DNA from: Coprobacillus sp. CAG:605 | GTDB taxonomy: Bacteria > Bacillota_I > Bacilli_A > RF39 > UBA660 | Assembly (NCBI GenBank): GCA_000433255.1 | Contig: HF998210.1 | Location: 1 to 16,561 of the forward strand | Reading direction: 5' to 3' | DNA: 16,561 nt | Shown here: positions 1-6,063 of the stretch, in pieces | Numbering within the stretch: the first letter of the stretch is position 1 | Layout of the letters: every line of letters starts with the position of its first letter | Translations under genes and position numbers: made by a program | Notes under the pieces: model-generated | Database searches by the model: none | The model's input: only the letters and a program-made list of their open reading frames with translations | Told to the model about the DNA's origin: nothing

Positions 1-1072
1 AAGATTTTTGATTTGGTTTAATTTGATAGTTATCAGTAGAACCCGAGGCTTCAAACTTACCTACCCAAATACCAGGTAATTCCGTATTACCAAATGTGAA
101 TGCGAGATGAGTTAACCATTCACCATTTTTAGTACCAGTAGATTTTGAATCACTAGCCTTTTCAAACTCTATTTCAATGGCTTGTTCACTAGCTGTACCA
201 TTTTCGGCATTAAATAACTTATATCGATATCTTGGTATCCAAACATACATCTGTAAAATTTCGTCCATAGAAATAGTTTGACCAATAACATCATCTTTTA
301 AAGACATATCATTATTAAAATACTTAGATTTTATAGTAGAATCACTACAATTAACTAATACTGCATTGGCCCACTCATGGTCTTTATAGTTATACCAACG
401 TTTAGTAGTGTCTGCTACCAAAACATTACCTGATTCATCATACTTAATCGGAATTAAACCTTGATATAAGGTAGGAGTTGCGGCGATTGTATTATCATTG
501 TACTTAGTTAAATCATTAGATAATGTCGTAATAACAGTAATCTTACCTTCCCAACTATTATCTGCACCCATAGTATTATTAATATCATCTAAGGTAGTAT
601 CTTTATCTAACCATACTCTTAAATCATAAGAAATAGATGACTCAACTGCTAAGGTACCAGATAATAACTTGCGAGAATCGGTAGCGTCATCTATTACTTT
701 AGTAGCAGTAACATAGTTAGATAAAAGGTCAGAATCTTTAGTGCCTATTTTAACACGAAGATTTTTTAATTTTAAGGTACTAGAGATTGTTTCTAAGTTT
801 ATTTGATAGTTAGCATCATAAGAACAAGTATTTTTGATAGTAAAAGTAAAGGGTGTTAGAACCTCGCCTTGGGAATCATCAATAGGATAAGTATCTTCTA
901 ACTTAATGGCACTGGAGTTTTCGGTAAATGTTGTATTAAAGCAGCTAGTTTTAGCAATATTAGAGCCTTCTTGTTTATTAGTGTTAAGCCAGTAAGCATA
1001 GCTTATTCCCACAAAGATAGATATAATTAGTAAGGTTGTTATGATACCTAATATTACTTTTTTATTTTGCAT
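1..1072 (-). CDS. Exported surface protein with SipW-type signal peptide (C-terminus outside window)
   Basis: An open frame runs from ATG at 1072-1070 to the left edge without a stop, giving 357 complete codons. The start is supported by an AAAGGAAG ribosome binding site a few bases upstream. Residues 1-5 are polar and basic (MQNKK), 6-24 are hydrophobic, and they are followed by GISYAYW, resembling the signal peptides of SipW-dependent proteins such as TasA. The rest is a soluble, beta-rich, Ser/Thr/Asn-rich chain. Cysteines lie at about 44, 83 and 242. A YVWIPRYRYKLF motif lies near 276-287; I remember similar motifs from secreted or phage-tail-like proteins of gut Firmicutes, but cannot name the family. 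The function is unknown; it is probably displayed on or released from the cell surface. It has its own promoter and a palindromic operator candidate. The exported location is fairly secure, the family less so. Confidence 0.75.
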   Translation of the reverse strand, partial: MQNKKVILGIITTLLIISIFVGISYAYWLNTNKQEGSNIAKTSCFNTTFTENSSAIKLEDTYPIDDSQGEVLTPFTFTIKNTCSYDANYQINLETISSTLKLKNLRVKIGTKDSDLLSNYVTATKVIDDATDSRKLLSGTLAVESSISYDLRVWLDKDTTLDDINNTMGADNSWEGKITVITTLSNDLTKYNDNTIAATPTLYQGLIPIKYDESGNVLVADTTKRWYNYKDHEWANAVLVNCSDSTIKSKYFNNDMSLKDDVIGQTISMDEILQMYVWIPRYRYKLFNAENGTASEQAIEIEFEKASDSKSTGTKNGEWLTHLAFTFGNTELPGIWVGKFEASGSTDNYQIKPNQKS

Positions 1073-1115
1073 AATAGTCTTCCTTTTCTTTATTTTTATA
1101 TTATTATATTTTAAA

Positions 1116-1130
1116 TGAACTAATAGTTCA
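1116..1130. promoter_or_regulatory. 15-bp perfect palindrome at the predicted transcription start (operator candidate)
   Basis: TGAACTA and TAGTTCA flank a single central base, giving a perfect 7+7 dyad. It lies directly downstream of the TATAAT of the surface protein promoter and covers the expected start site, which is the usual place for a repressor operator. The bound protein is unknown. The GAAC-N5-GTTC core resembles the Gram-positive LexA box, but the spacing is five bases rather than four. Confidence 0.45.
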
Positions 1131-1131
1131 C

Positions 1132-1160
1132 ATTATAAACTTTAAAAAAATATCTGTTTA
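1132..1160 (-). promoter_or_regulatory. Predicted sigma-A-type promoter of the surface protein gene
   Basis: On the minus strand, TAAACA (1160-1155, four of six bases matching TTGACA) is followed after 17 bp by a perfect TATAAT (1137-1132). Transcription would start near 1125, leaving a leader of about 50 bases. Other TATAAT-like hexamers occur upstream (1244-1239 and 1233-1228) but lack good -35 partners. Confidence 0.55.
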
Positions 1161-1166
1161 AGATAC

Positions 1167-1232
1167 ATAATAGATATGCCTATGTTATCTTAGGATAATG
1201 TTAATAATATCGTATTTTTGCATATCTATTAT
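1167..1232. repeat. 13-bp perfect inverted repeat with 40-bp centre
   Basis: ATAATAGATATGC at 1167-1179 is exactly inverted at 1220-1232. The 40 bases between contain a smaller dyad (TTATC 1185-1189 / GATAA 1194-1198). The element lies upstream of the predicted promoter of the surface protein gene. It could fold as a long hairpin, bind a regulator, or be the remnant of a small mobile or invertible element. No T-run follows on either strand, so it does not look like a terminator. Confidence 0.6.
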
Positions 1233-1242
1233 AAATTGATTA

Positions 1243-1260
1243 TACAACACTTATGTTGTA
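1243..1260. repeat. Short inverted repeat (7-bp arms, 4-base loop)
   Basis: TACAACA (1243-1249) and TGTTGTA (1254-1260) form a perfect dyad separated by CTTA. A further small dyad, ATACT (1294-1298) with AGTAT (1305-1309), lies closer to the thioredoxin-like gene. Neither is followed by a T-run. They may be protein-binding sites or RNA hairpins; no function can be assigned. Confidence 0.45.
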
Positions 1261-1321
1261 CATAGGAATCAAATTTATCTAAACGGTTATATCATACTCT
1301 AAAAAGTATAAAAATAATGTC

Positions 1322-1349
1322 AAAAAAAGAGACAAGCTTAACTTATCTC
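1322..1349 (-). terminator. Rho-independent terminator of the ABC transporter/thioredoxin operon
   Basis: On the minus-strand RNA, GAGAUAAG pairs with CUUGUCUC (eight pairs including one G-U) across a five-base loop, and seven U follow directly. The stem overlaps the stop codon of the thioredoxin-like gene. Confidence 0.85.
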
Positions 1350-1894
1350 ACATAATATAAATCAATGAATGCTTGTAAGGTTTCTTTATCGGTTGCGCCA
1401 TTAAAGACATGGGTTACTTTTCCCTGGTCAATAATGAATGTGGTTGGAGTTCCTTCAAAATAGATATAGTTTTGTAAAGATTTAGATTCGTTTAAAGTTA
1501 GATTAGTAAGGTTAAGGGTGTATGCTACGACATCCATTTCTTCTAAAGCTTTAGTAGCTTCCGGAAGATACTCTTCACAATAAGAACAATTATCTTTTTT
1601 AACAATCAAAATACTTCTTTTCGTAGTTTGAAAGAGTTTTTTCATAGTTTTAAAATCGATATCATTTAAAGTACCACTAACATCAGGTAAAGTATCTAGG
1701 GTTATTTCTTCATTAGGACTTGGTTGTTCTAACTTATCAATATAAGCTGTACTTGGAGTAACTACATCAAACTCGGCTTTAACATTCATTTCATCTTTTT
1801 TATAATGTTTTACCATGTAGTTAAGGCCAAGGCCTAGAAAGACAAACATAGCAATAACTAAGGCCGCAATAATTATTTTTCGAATATTAGACAT
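1343..1894 (-). CDS. Membrane-anchored thioredoxin-like protein
   Basis: This 183-residue protein has an N-terminal transmembrane anchor (about 7-27), a charged linker to about 80, and a thioredoxin-like fold. The redox motif C-S-Y-C is at 103-106, and the cis-proline loop is T-P-T around P150. This points to a thiol-disulfide oxidoreductase held on the outer face of the membrane, or a bacteriocin-accessory-type thioredoxin-like protein. The start codon abuts the stop of the permease gene (TAAATG), so it is the last gene of the operon and probably translationally coupled; only a weak purine-rich AAAGAAAGAGAG binding site is visible. The short CxxC spacing suggests redox activity, but the substrate is unknown. 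It might act on a cargo or on extracellular parts of the neighbouring transporter, which is inferred from position only. Confidence 0.8.
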   Translation of the reverse strand: MSNIRKIIIAALVIAMFVFLGLGLNYMVKHYKKDEMNVKAEFDVVTPSTAYIDKLEQPSPNEEITLDTLPDVSGTLNDIDFKTMKKLFQTTKRSILIVKKDNCSYCEEYLPEATKALEEMDVVAYTLNLTNLTLNESKSLQNYIYFEGTPTTFIIDQGKVTHVFNGATDKETLQAFIDLYYVR

Positions 1895-3229
1895 TTAGAC
1901 ACTCTCTTTCTTTAAGGATTTAAAGACTTTTTTCCATAAATCTTTACTTGAATAATTTAAGATACCTACTTTGTAGACTCTTATGCCGTATTTAAATAGT
2001 AAGTAACAAATAAATAGCAATAATATACAACTGATACCTAAATCAATTAGGGTTGTTTGACCTAGGATATATGTTATAGGACAAACTAGTACGGAGATAA
2101 AGGGAATGTACCCTACTATTCTAATGAATAATGAGCCTTGGAAAAATGAGGCCATAATGCCAATATAGTATCCGGCCATAAGCAAGAACATTAAAGGAGA
2201 TTGTAGTTGTTGGAAGTCTTCAATGGATGTAGTCATAGATGCTAGGATGCCAGCAAGAAGAGCGTAAGCTAGGAAACTACCAACGATTAGAACTAAGAAG
2301 AATGGTAAGCCCTTAAGTAGTGAATTAATAATACCACTAGTTTTAAGTATTTCTAACATTTGAGAGATATCTAAACCAACGGATGTAGTAGTATCTAAAG
2401 ATAAGCCAGACCCAAAAATCATTCTAACGCCAAAGGCGATTAAACCATATAAGAAGATTAAAAGGGTTTGAGCTAGAACAAAGGTGATTGAAGCAACAAT
2501 TTTAGTGGCAAAGTGAACTTTAGGAGAGACATTAGATATGATTATTTCCATACTCTTGGTAGTTTTTTCATCGTTAATTTCGGCTCCTATCATTTGAACT
2601 AATAAAACGATTAGAATAAAGAATGGAATTAGGAAAACCATTAAGACACCAGCCGACATAAGGTCTTTGGCATCACCTGTACCGGTTGCTTTCGTATTAG
2701 TTAGTTCTTTAGAGATATTAATACTAGATAAAGACTTTTCTAGGACTTCGGTATCAATGCCACTAGTTTCTAAGGCAATAGCCTGTTTTGTGGAGTTTAG
2801 GCTCGTGGTAATTAGAGTATCGGTTAAGGTACCTAGGGAATCATAAGTAGTTATTTTAGCATCCATTATATTATCGGTATTAGGAGTTATCTCTATAACA
2901 ATGTTATCTTCGTCACTACTTAGTTCACTTTTCTTACTTTCTAAGTCAGTAGAAGTACTTAGTTTAGTAACTTCGAACTTAGAAAGACTAGTAAAGTTCT
3001 TAGAAGATTCATTAAAGTTAGCATTAAATAAATCATATACTCCTAAAGTATCATAGACATAGACTTTTCTTGGCTTTTCAAAGTCGCCACCAAAGGCATT
3101 AATTATCGAATCAATATTAAATAAGGCTACCATTAAGATTAGTAAGATAGCATTAACTATTTTAAACCATTTAGTATCCATTTTCTTTTTAATACTTTGT
3201 TTGATTAAGAATTTAGCTTTATTTTTCAT
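1895..3229 (-). CDS. ABC-2 type transporter permease, NatB-like
   Basis: The predicted protein has 444 residues. One transmembrane helix (about 24-42) is followed by an extracellular domain (about 50-188) and then five or six hydrophobic helices to about 415. This layout is typical of NatB/ABC-2 permeases. The cytoplasmic segment after the second helix carries the family motif EINDEKTTKSMEIIISNVSP (about 217-236), expected to contact the ATPase. A GTG lies three codons further upstream, but ATG at 3229 sits just behind an AGGTGA binding site, so I choose it. It overlaps the ATPase gene by 11 bases, and the two should form one export pump. NatAB of Bacillus exports sodium, but relatives export peptides, antibiotics or other solutes, so the cargo is open. 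Confidence 0.85.
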   Translation of the reverse strand: MKNKAKFLIKQSIKKKMDTKWFKIVNAILLILMVALFNIDSIINAFGGDFEKPRKVYVYDTLGVYDLFNANFNESSKNFTSLSKFEVTKLSTSTDLESKKSELSSDEDNIVIEITPNTDNIMDAKITTYDSLGTLTDTLITTSLNSTKQAIALETSGIDTEVLEKSLSSINISKELTNTKATGTGDAKDLMSAGVLMVFLIPFFILIVLLVQMIGAEINDEKTTKSMEIIISNVSPKVHFATKIVASITFVLAQTLLIFLYGLIAFGVRMIFGSGLSLDTTTSVGLDISQMLEILKTSGIINSLLKGLPFFLVLIVGSFLAYALLAGILASMTTSIEDFQQLQSPLMFLLMAGYYIGIMASFFQGSLFIRIVGYIPFISVLVCPITYILGQTTLIDLGISCILLLFICYLLFKYGIRVYKVGILNYSSKDLWKKVFKSLKKESV

Positions 3230-4118
3230 ATGCTTCACCTACTTTTTCGATAAATATTTCGTTTAATGTTGCGTCTTCGACATCAAACTTAGTGATGTTT
3301 TGGCAGGTTGTGATGTACTTAAAGACATTTTGGGCTTTGTCATCGGATGCGATTTGGACGATTATTTCTTCAGGGTTAGAAGTTACTTTTAAGACTCCGT
3401 CTATTTGTTCTAAGGCTTTGGTATCGACATCTCCTATAATATGGATGTTTTTCTTACGATATTGTTTTTTGATATCTTTAAGGTAACCTTGTAAAACAGG
3501 TTTGCCATGGACTAAGATAACAAGTTTTTCACAGAATAGTTCAACATGTTCCATACGATGTGACGAGAATATTATTGAAGTGCCTTTCTTTTTTAAGTCC
3601 AAGATAACGTCCATAAATAGTTGAACGTTAATGGGGTCTAGGCCACTAAAGGGTTCGTCTAAGATAAGAAGTTTAGGGTCATTGATTATAGCTGTTATGA
3701 ATTGGACTTTTTGTTGATTTCCTTTACTTAGTTCTTTTAGTTTACGATTTTTATATTCTTTGATATTGAAACGTTCTAAGAGTTCGTCTAGTTTTTTTTC
3801 GATGGTGCTCTCGCTCATCCCTTTTAAGACACCATAATAGATGGCTTGTTCTAAGACCGTGAGTTTAAGTAAGAGACTGCGCTCTTCAGTTAGAAAGCCA
3901 ATTTTATCAGTTTGGGTATAGTCAATTGGTTTACCATCTAGAGTTATGGTACCACTGGTTTTATCTAATAGACCAATAATCATTCTAAAAGTCGTTGTTT
4001 TTCCCGCGCCATTTACTCCTAGTAGGCCGAATATTTCGCCGTCTTTTACTTCAAAGGATAAGTTATCGACTGCTAGGAAGTCACCATAGTATTTTGTTAC
4101 ATTTTCTACTTTTAACAT
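3219..4118 (-). CDS. ABC transporter ATP-binding protein, NatA-like
   Basis: This 299-residue ATPase shows, in order, Walker A GVNGAGKTT (34-42), an IGFLTEERSL segment at the Q-loop region as in NatA relatives, the ABC signature LSKGNQQ, Walker B LLILDEP followed by the D-loop SGLDP, and the H-loop SSH. About 80 further residues form the C-terminal domain seen in ABC-2 exporter ATPases. Start choice: an in-frame TTG occurs at 4133, but ATG at 4118 is preceded by GGAGG at ideal distance, and the TTG itself forms part of that region. It is the first gene of the operon and overlaps the permease gene. It should power export by the NatB-like permease. The cargo cannot be read from the sequence. 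Confidence 0.9.
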   Translation of the reverse strand: MLKVENVTKYYGDFLAVDNLSFEVKDGEIFGLLGVNGAGKTTTFRMIIGLLDKTSGTITLDGKPIDYTQTDKIGFLTEERSLLLKLTVLEQAIYYGVLKGMSESTIEKKLDELLERFNIKEYKNRKLKELSKGNQQKVQFITAIINDPKLLILDEPFSGLDPINVQLFMDVILDLKKKGTSIIFSSHRMEHVELFCEKLVILVHGKPVLQGYLKDIKKQYRKKNIHIIGDVDTKALEQIDGVLKVTSNPEEIIVQIASDDKAQNVFKYITTCQNITKFDVEDATLNEIFIEKVGEAYEK

Positions 4119-4137
4119 TTTTATTTCCTCCAAGGGT

Positions 4138-4143
4138 ATTATA
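4138..4143 (-). promoter_or_regulatory. Predicted -10 element of the ABC transporter operon
   Basis: A perfect TATAAT reads on the minus strand at 4143-4138. It would give a start near 4131 and a leader of only about 13 bases that still includes the GGAGG site. No good -35 hexamer lies at 16-18 bp; the region instead holds one copy of an 11-bp direct repeat. An activator-dependent promoter is possible. Confidence 0.4.
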
Positions 4144-4149
4144 TCTTAG

Positions 4150-4183
4150 TTTGGAAGTTTTTCCTACTCTTTTTTGGAAGTTT
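4150..4183. promoter_or_regulatory. Pair of 11-bp direct repeats in the divergent promoter region
   Basis: TTTGGAAGTTT occurs exactly at 4150-4160 and 4173-4183, a 23-bp period close to two helical turns. The repeats lie between the divergent ABC operon and DNA polymerase gene. One copy sits in the weak -35 area of the ABC promoter and the second further upstream. This arrangement fits a site for a dimeric regulator binding one DNA face. The regulator is not encoded in the window. Confidence 0.4.
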
Positions 4184-4197
4184 GGTAAAAATTAACA

Positions 4198-4225
4198 TTG
4201 TAATTATTTAATGATTTGATATAAT
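4198..4225 (+). promoter_or_regulatory. Predicted extended -10 promoter of the Y-family polymerase operon
   Basis: TTGTAA (4198-4203) is followed after 16 bp by TATAAT (4220-4225), which is preceded by TGA, an extended -10 motif. Transcription would start near 4232. The leader contains AAGGAGG (4240-4246) five bases before the ATG. No complete Gram-positive LexA box (GAAC-N4-GTTC) is visible here, so SOS control is not evident. Confidence 0.65.
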
Positions 4226-4251
4226 ATATTTGTTCGTATAAGGAGGCAGAT

Positions 4252-5496
4252 ATGGAACGACATGTATTATGTATTGATTTAAAAAGTTTTTTTGCGTCAG
4301 TAGAATGCGTGGAAAGACATATTGACCCTTTTAAAGTTAATTTAGTGGTAGCTAATCCTAATCAAGGTAATGGGGCGATCACGCTTGCAATTACCCCGCA
4401 TTTAAAAAGTTTGGGTATTAAGTCAAGAACGAGACTTTATGAGATACCAAAGAATATAAAGTATGTTATTGTGCCACCTCGAATGAGTCTTTATATCAAG
4501 AAAAGTAAGGAGGTTGTGGGTATTTATTTAGATTTTGTAGCCGAAGAAGATTTGCATATTTATTCAATTGATGAGTGTTTTTTAGATGTAACGCATTATT
4601 TGAAGATGTATAAAATGACAGATTATGAGTTAGCGCAGAAGATATTAAAAACGATTGAAGAGAAAACTGGTTTGACGGCGACTTGTGGGATTGGTTCGAA
4701 TATGCTTTTAGCTAAGCTTTCTATGGATATTGAAGCGAAGAAATATAAAAATGGTATTGCTAAGTGGACAATGGATGATGTGCCAAGTAAGCTCTGGCCG
4801 ATTAGACCATTATCTAAGATGTGGTCGATTGGGCCTAGAATGGAAAAGAAACTTAATACTATGGGGATGGTAACAGTTGGTGATATTGCTAATCATGATA
4901 AGAATGATTTAAAAAAGAAGTTTGGCGTTATTGGCGAAGAATTATGGAACCATGCGAATGGCATTGATTTGTCAGTAATTAGTGATTGGAAGGTTACACC
5001 GAAGAATTCGAGCTACTCCCACTCTCAAGTTTTATTTAAAGATTATTATGGGGAGAATATTAAGTTGATTATTGAAGAAATGATTGATGTCGTATGTCAA
5101 AGACTTAGAAAAAATCATAAACAAGCAGGTTTAATTGGACTAGGAATTGGGTATTCTAAAGCTATAGGGGGAGGTTTTTTCCATAGTATAAAAGTTAATC
5201 CAACTGATTCGAATGTTGAATTTTTGAAGGTTGCTCTTAATATGTTTGACAGGTACTACGAAGAAAAGCCAATTAGAAAAGTGAGTGTAAGTGCGGGTAA
5301 TTTGATTAATAAAGAGACGGAACAACTTAGTTTATTTGAATCTTTAGAAGAAAAAGAGAACGAGTTTAAAGCAAATGAAGCGATTGACGAAATCAAGAAT
5401 AAGTTTGGAAAAAATAGTATTGTTAAGGCTTCTAGCTTGTTAGACTACTCTACTGCTATGGAAAGAAATAAGAAGATTGGAGGTCATAATGCCTGA
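4252..5496 (+). CDS. Y-family translesion DNA polymerase, UvrX/YqjW-like
   Basis: This 414-residue protein has the Y-family catalytic residues: D9 in CIDLKSFFASVEC, and D107-E108 in YSIDECFLD. A helix-hairpin-helix-like segment follows at about 190-214 (MWSIGPRMEKKL), then the little-finger domain. The pentapeptide QLSLF at 358-362 is a sliding-clamp binding motif. The family copies damaged DNA with low fidelity. Length and the companion YolD gene place it with the Gram-positive UvrX/YqjW/UmuC-like group rather than short DinB. The start is secure because of AAGGAGG five bases upstream. It is first in a two-gene operon, and its last eight bases overlap the YolD-like gene. Confidence in the family is high. 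The precise subfamily name is less certain, so no gene symbol is given. Confidence 0.92.
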   Translation: MERHVLCIDLKSFFASVECVERHIDPFKVNLVVANPNQGNGAITLAITPHLKSLGIKSRTRLYEIPKNIKYVIVPPRMSLYIKKSKEVVGIYLDFVAEEDLHIYSIDECFLDVTHYLKMYKMTDYELAQKILKTIEEKTGLTATCGIGSNMLLAKLSMDIEAKKYKNGIAKWTMDDVPSKLWPIRPLSKMWSIGPRMEKKLNTMGMVTVGDIANHDKNDLKKKFGVIGEELWNHANGIDLSVISDWKVTPKNSSYSHSQVLFKDYYGENIKLIIEEMIDVVCQRLRKNHKQAGLIGLGIGYSKAIGGGFFHSIKVNPTDSNVEFLKVALNMFDRYYEEKPIRKVSVSAGNLINKETEQLSLFESLEEKENEFKANEAIDEIKNKFGKNSIVKASSLLDYSTAMERNKKIGGHNA

Positions 5497-5815
5497 AATT
5501 CATGATAGAGGAATGATTAAATGGCAACCGTTTGATTCTTTGTTGTCAACGAAGAAAGTGGCAAAGGAGATTATAAATGAAAAAAGCAAAGTAGCAATGC
5601 CTACTCTATCCGAAGACCAGTTATTAAATATCGAAGAAAAGGTTTTAGAAGCTTATTATAATGGGGAAACTATAAGATTAGTTTATTACCGGAAAGGTAC
5701 TTATTATACTAAGACTTCACTAATAAAATATATTGATAAATATAAGAAACAACTCATTTTAAACGACGGAAGTATCCTCTATTTTAAACAAATTGTGAAA
5801 ATTGAACAAATTTAG
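5489..5815 (+). CDS. YolD-like protein
   Basis: This 108-residue protein begins with MPEIHDRGMIKWQPFDSL, where RGMIKWxPFxSL (7-18) is the hallmark of the YolD-like family. A helical middle part and a basic, beta-rich C-terminal half follow, as in that family. Members usually sit next to UvrX/UmuC-like polymerases (yolD-uvrX and yqjX-yqjW in Bacillus) and are thought to act as UmuD-like partners; the biochemical role is not settled. The TTG at 5477 is not the likely start: it lies just before the GGAGGT site that serves ATG 5489. The gene overlaps the polymerase gene by eight bases, which indicates translational coupling and a joint function. No clear terminator separates it from the tRNA promoter. 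Confidence 0.85.
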   Translation: MPEIHDRGMIKWQPFDSLLSTKKVAKEIINEKSKVAMPTLSEDQLLNIEEKVLEAYYNGETIRLVYYRKGTYYTKTSLIKYIDKYKKQLILNDGSILYFKQIVKIEQI

Positions 5816-5826
5816 TTAATTTAGGC

Positions 5827-5855
5827 TTGCCAAAGGCCAATATTTATGATAAGAT
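5827..5855 (+). promoter_or_regulatory. Predicted promoter of the tRNA gene
   Basis: TTGCCA (5827-5832, five of six matching the consensus) is followed after 17 bp by TAAGAT (5850-5855) with a TGA extension directly in front. The start would be near 5862, about 11 bases before the mature tRNA. The tRNA may therefore be transcribed independently of the polymerase operon. Confidence 0.6.
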
Positions 5856-5872
5856 TAATTTGTTCAGCAAAT

Positions 5873-5949
5873 GGGGGACTAGCTCAGTTGGCTAGAGCAC
5901 CTGCCCTGCACGCAGGGGGTCGCGGGTTCGAGTCCCACGTCCTCCACCA
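5873..5949 (+). tRNA. tRNA-Ala (anticodon UGC), CCA encoded
   Basis: The 77 bases fold as a full cloverleaf. The acceptor GGGGGAC pairs with GTCCTCC and contains G3-U70, the alanine identity pair. The D stem is GCTC/GAGC. The anticodon stem CCTGC/GCAGG encloses CCTGCAC, so the anticodon is TGC. The T loop is TTCGAGT, the discriminator is A, and CCA is encoded. Two oddities are visible: position 33 is C instead of the nearly universal U, and the T stem has a C50-A64 mismatch. Both are direct readings. They could be natural variation, signs of a weakened gene, or sequence errors. The TGC anticodon would serve GCN codons, mainly GCA and GCG, through wobble. Confidence 0.93.
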
Positions 5950-5960
5950 GTTGATTATTA

Positions 5961-5983
5961 ACGACTTCTTGGAAGTCGTTTTT
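5961..5983 (+). terminator. Rho-independent terminator after tRNA-Ala
   Basis: ACGACTTC (5961-5968) pairs perfectly with GAAGTCGT (5972-5979) across a three-base loop and is followed by a run of T to 5983. It lies 11 bases after the CCA end. Confidence 0.85.
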
Positions 5984-5995
5984 ATATTATATTTT

Positions 5996-6022
5996 GAAGT
6001 CACTTGAGAAAGTGGCTTTTTT
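5996..6022 (+). terminator. Second rho-independent terminator after tRNA-Ala
   Basis: A stem of about nine or ten pairs (arms 5996-6005 and 6010-6019, with two G-U pairs) is closed by a GAGA tetraloop and runs directly into a T-tract (6017-6022). It backs up the preceding terminator on the plus strand. Confidence 0.75.
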
Positions 6023-6030
6023 AATAAACT

Positions 6031-6063
6031 AAAAAACTCTCACTTAAAGTGAGAATCTTTTTT
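6031..6063. terminator. Bidirectional terminator between the tRNA and polC
   Basis: TCTCAC (6038-6043) and GTGAGA (6049-6054) form a stem with a TTAAA loop. A six-base A-run on the left (6031-6036) gives a U-tract for minus-strand RNA, and a T6 run on the right (6058-6063) serves plus-strand RNA. It can end the dnaE-polC transcript from one side and stop read-through from the tRNA side. It overlaps the polC stop codon. Confidence 0.8.

Noticed and set aside
1116..1130. Gram-positive LexA/DinR box
   Set aside because: The half sites GAAC and GTTC are present, but spacing is five bases rather than four, and the gene is a surface protein. Kept only as an unassigned palindrome.
3236..3238. GTG start for the permease
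   Set aside because: It forms part of the AGGTGA site preceding ATG 3229.
4131..4133. TTG start for the ABC ATPase
   Set aside because: The TTG is directly followed by the GGAGG site of ATG 4118 and falls at the predicted transcription start.
5477..5479. TTG start for the YolD-like gene
   Set aside because: It overlaps the GGAGGT site used by ATG 5489, and the family motif begins soon after that ATG.
5873..5949. tRNA-Cys reading with anticodon GCA
   Set aside because: This would need a shifted anticodon loop; the regular seven-base loop gives TGC, and G3-U70 is the alanine signature.
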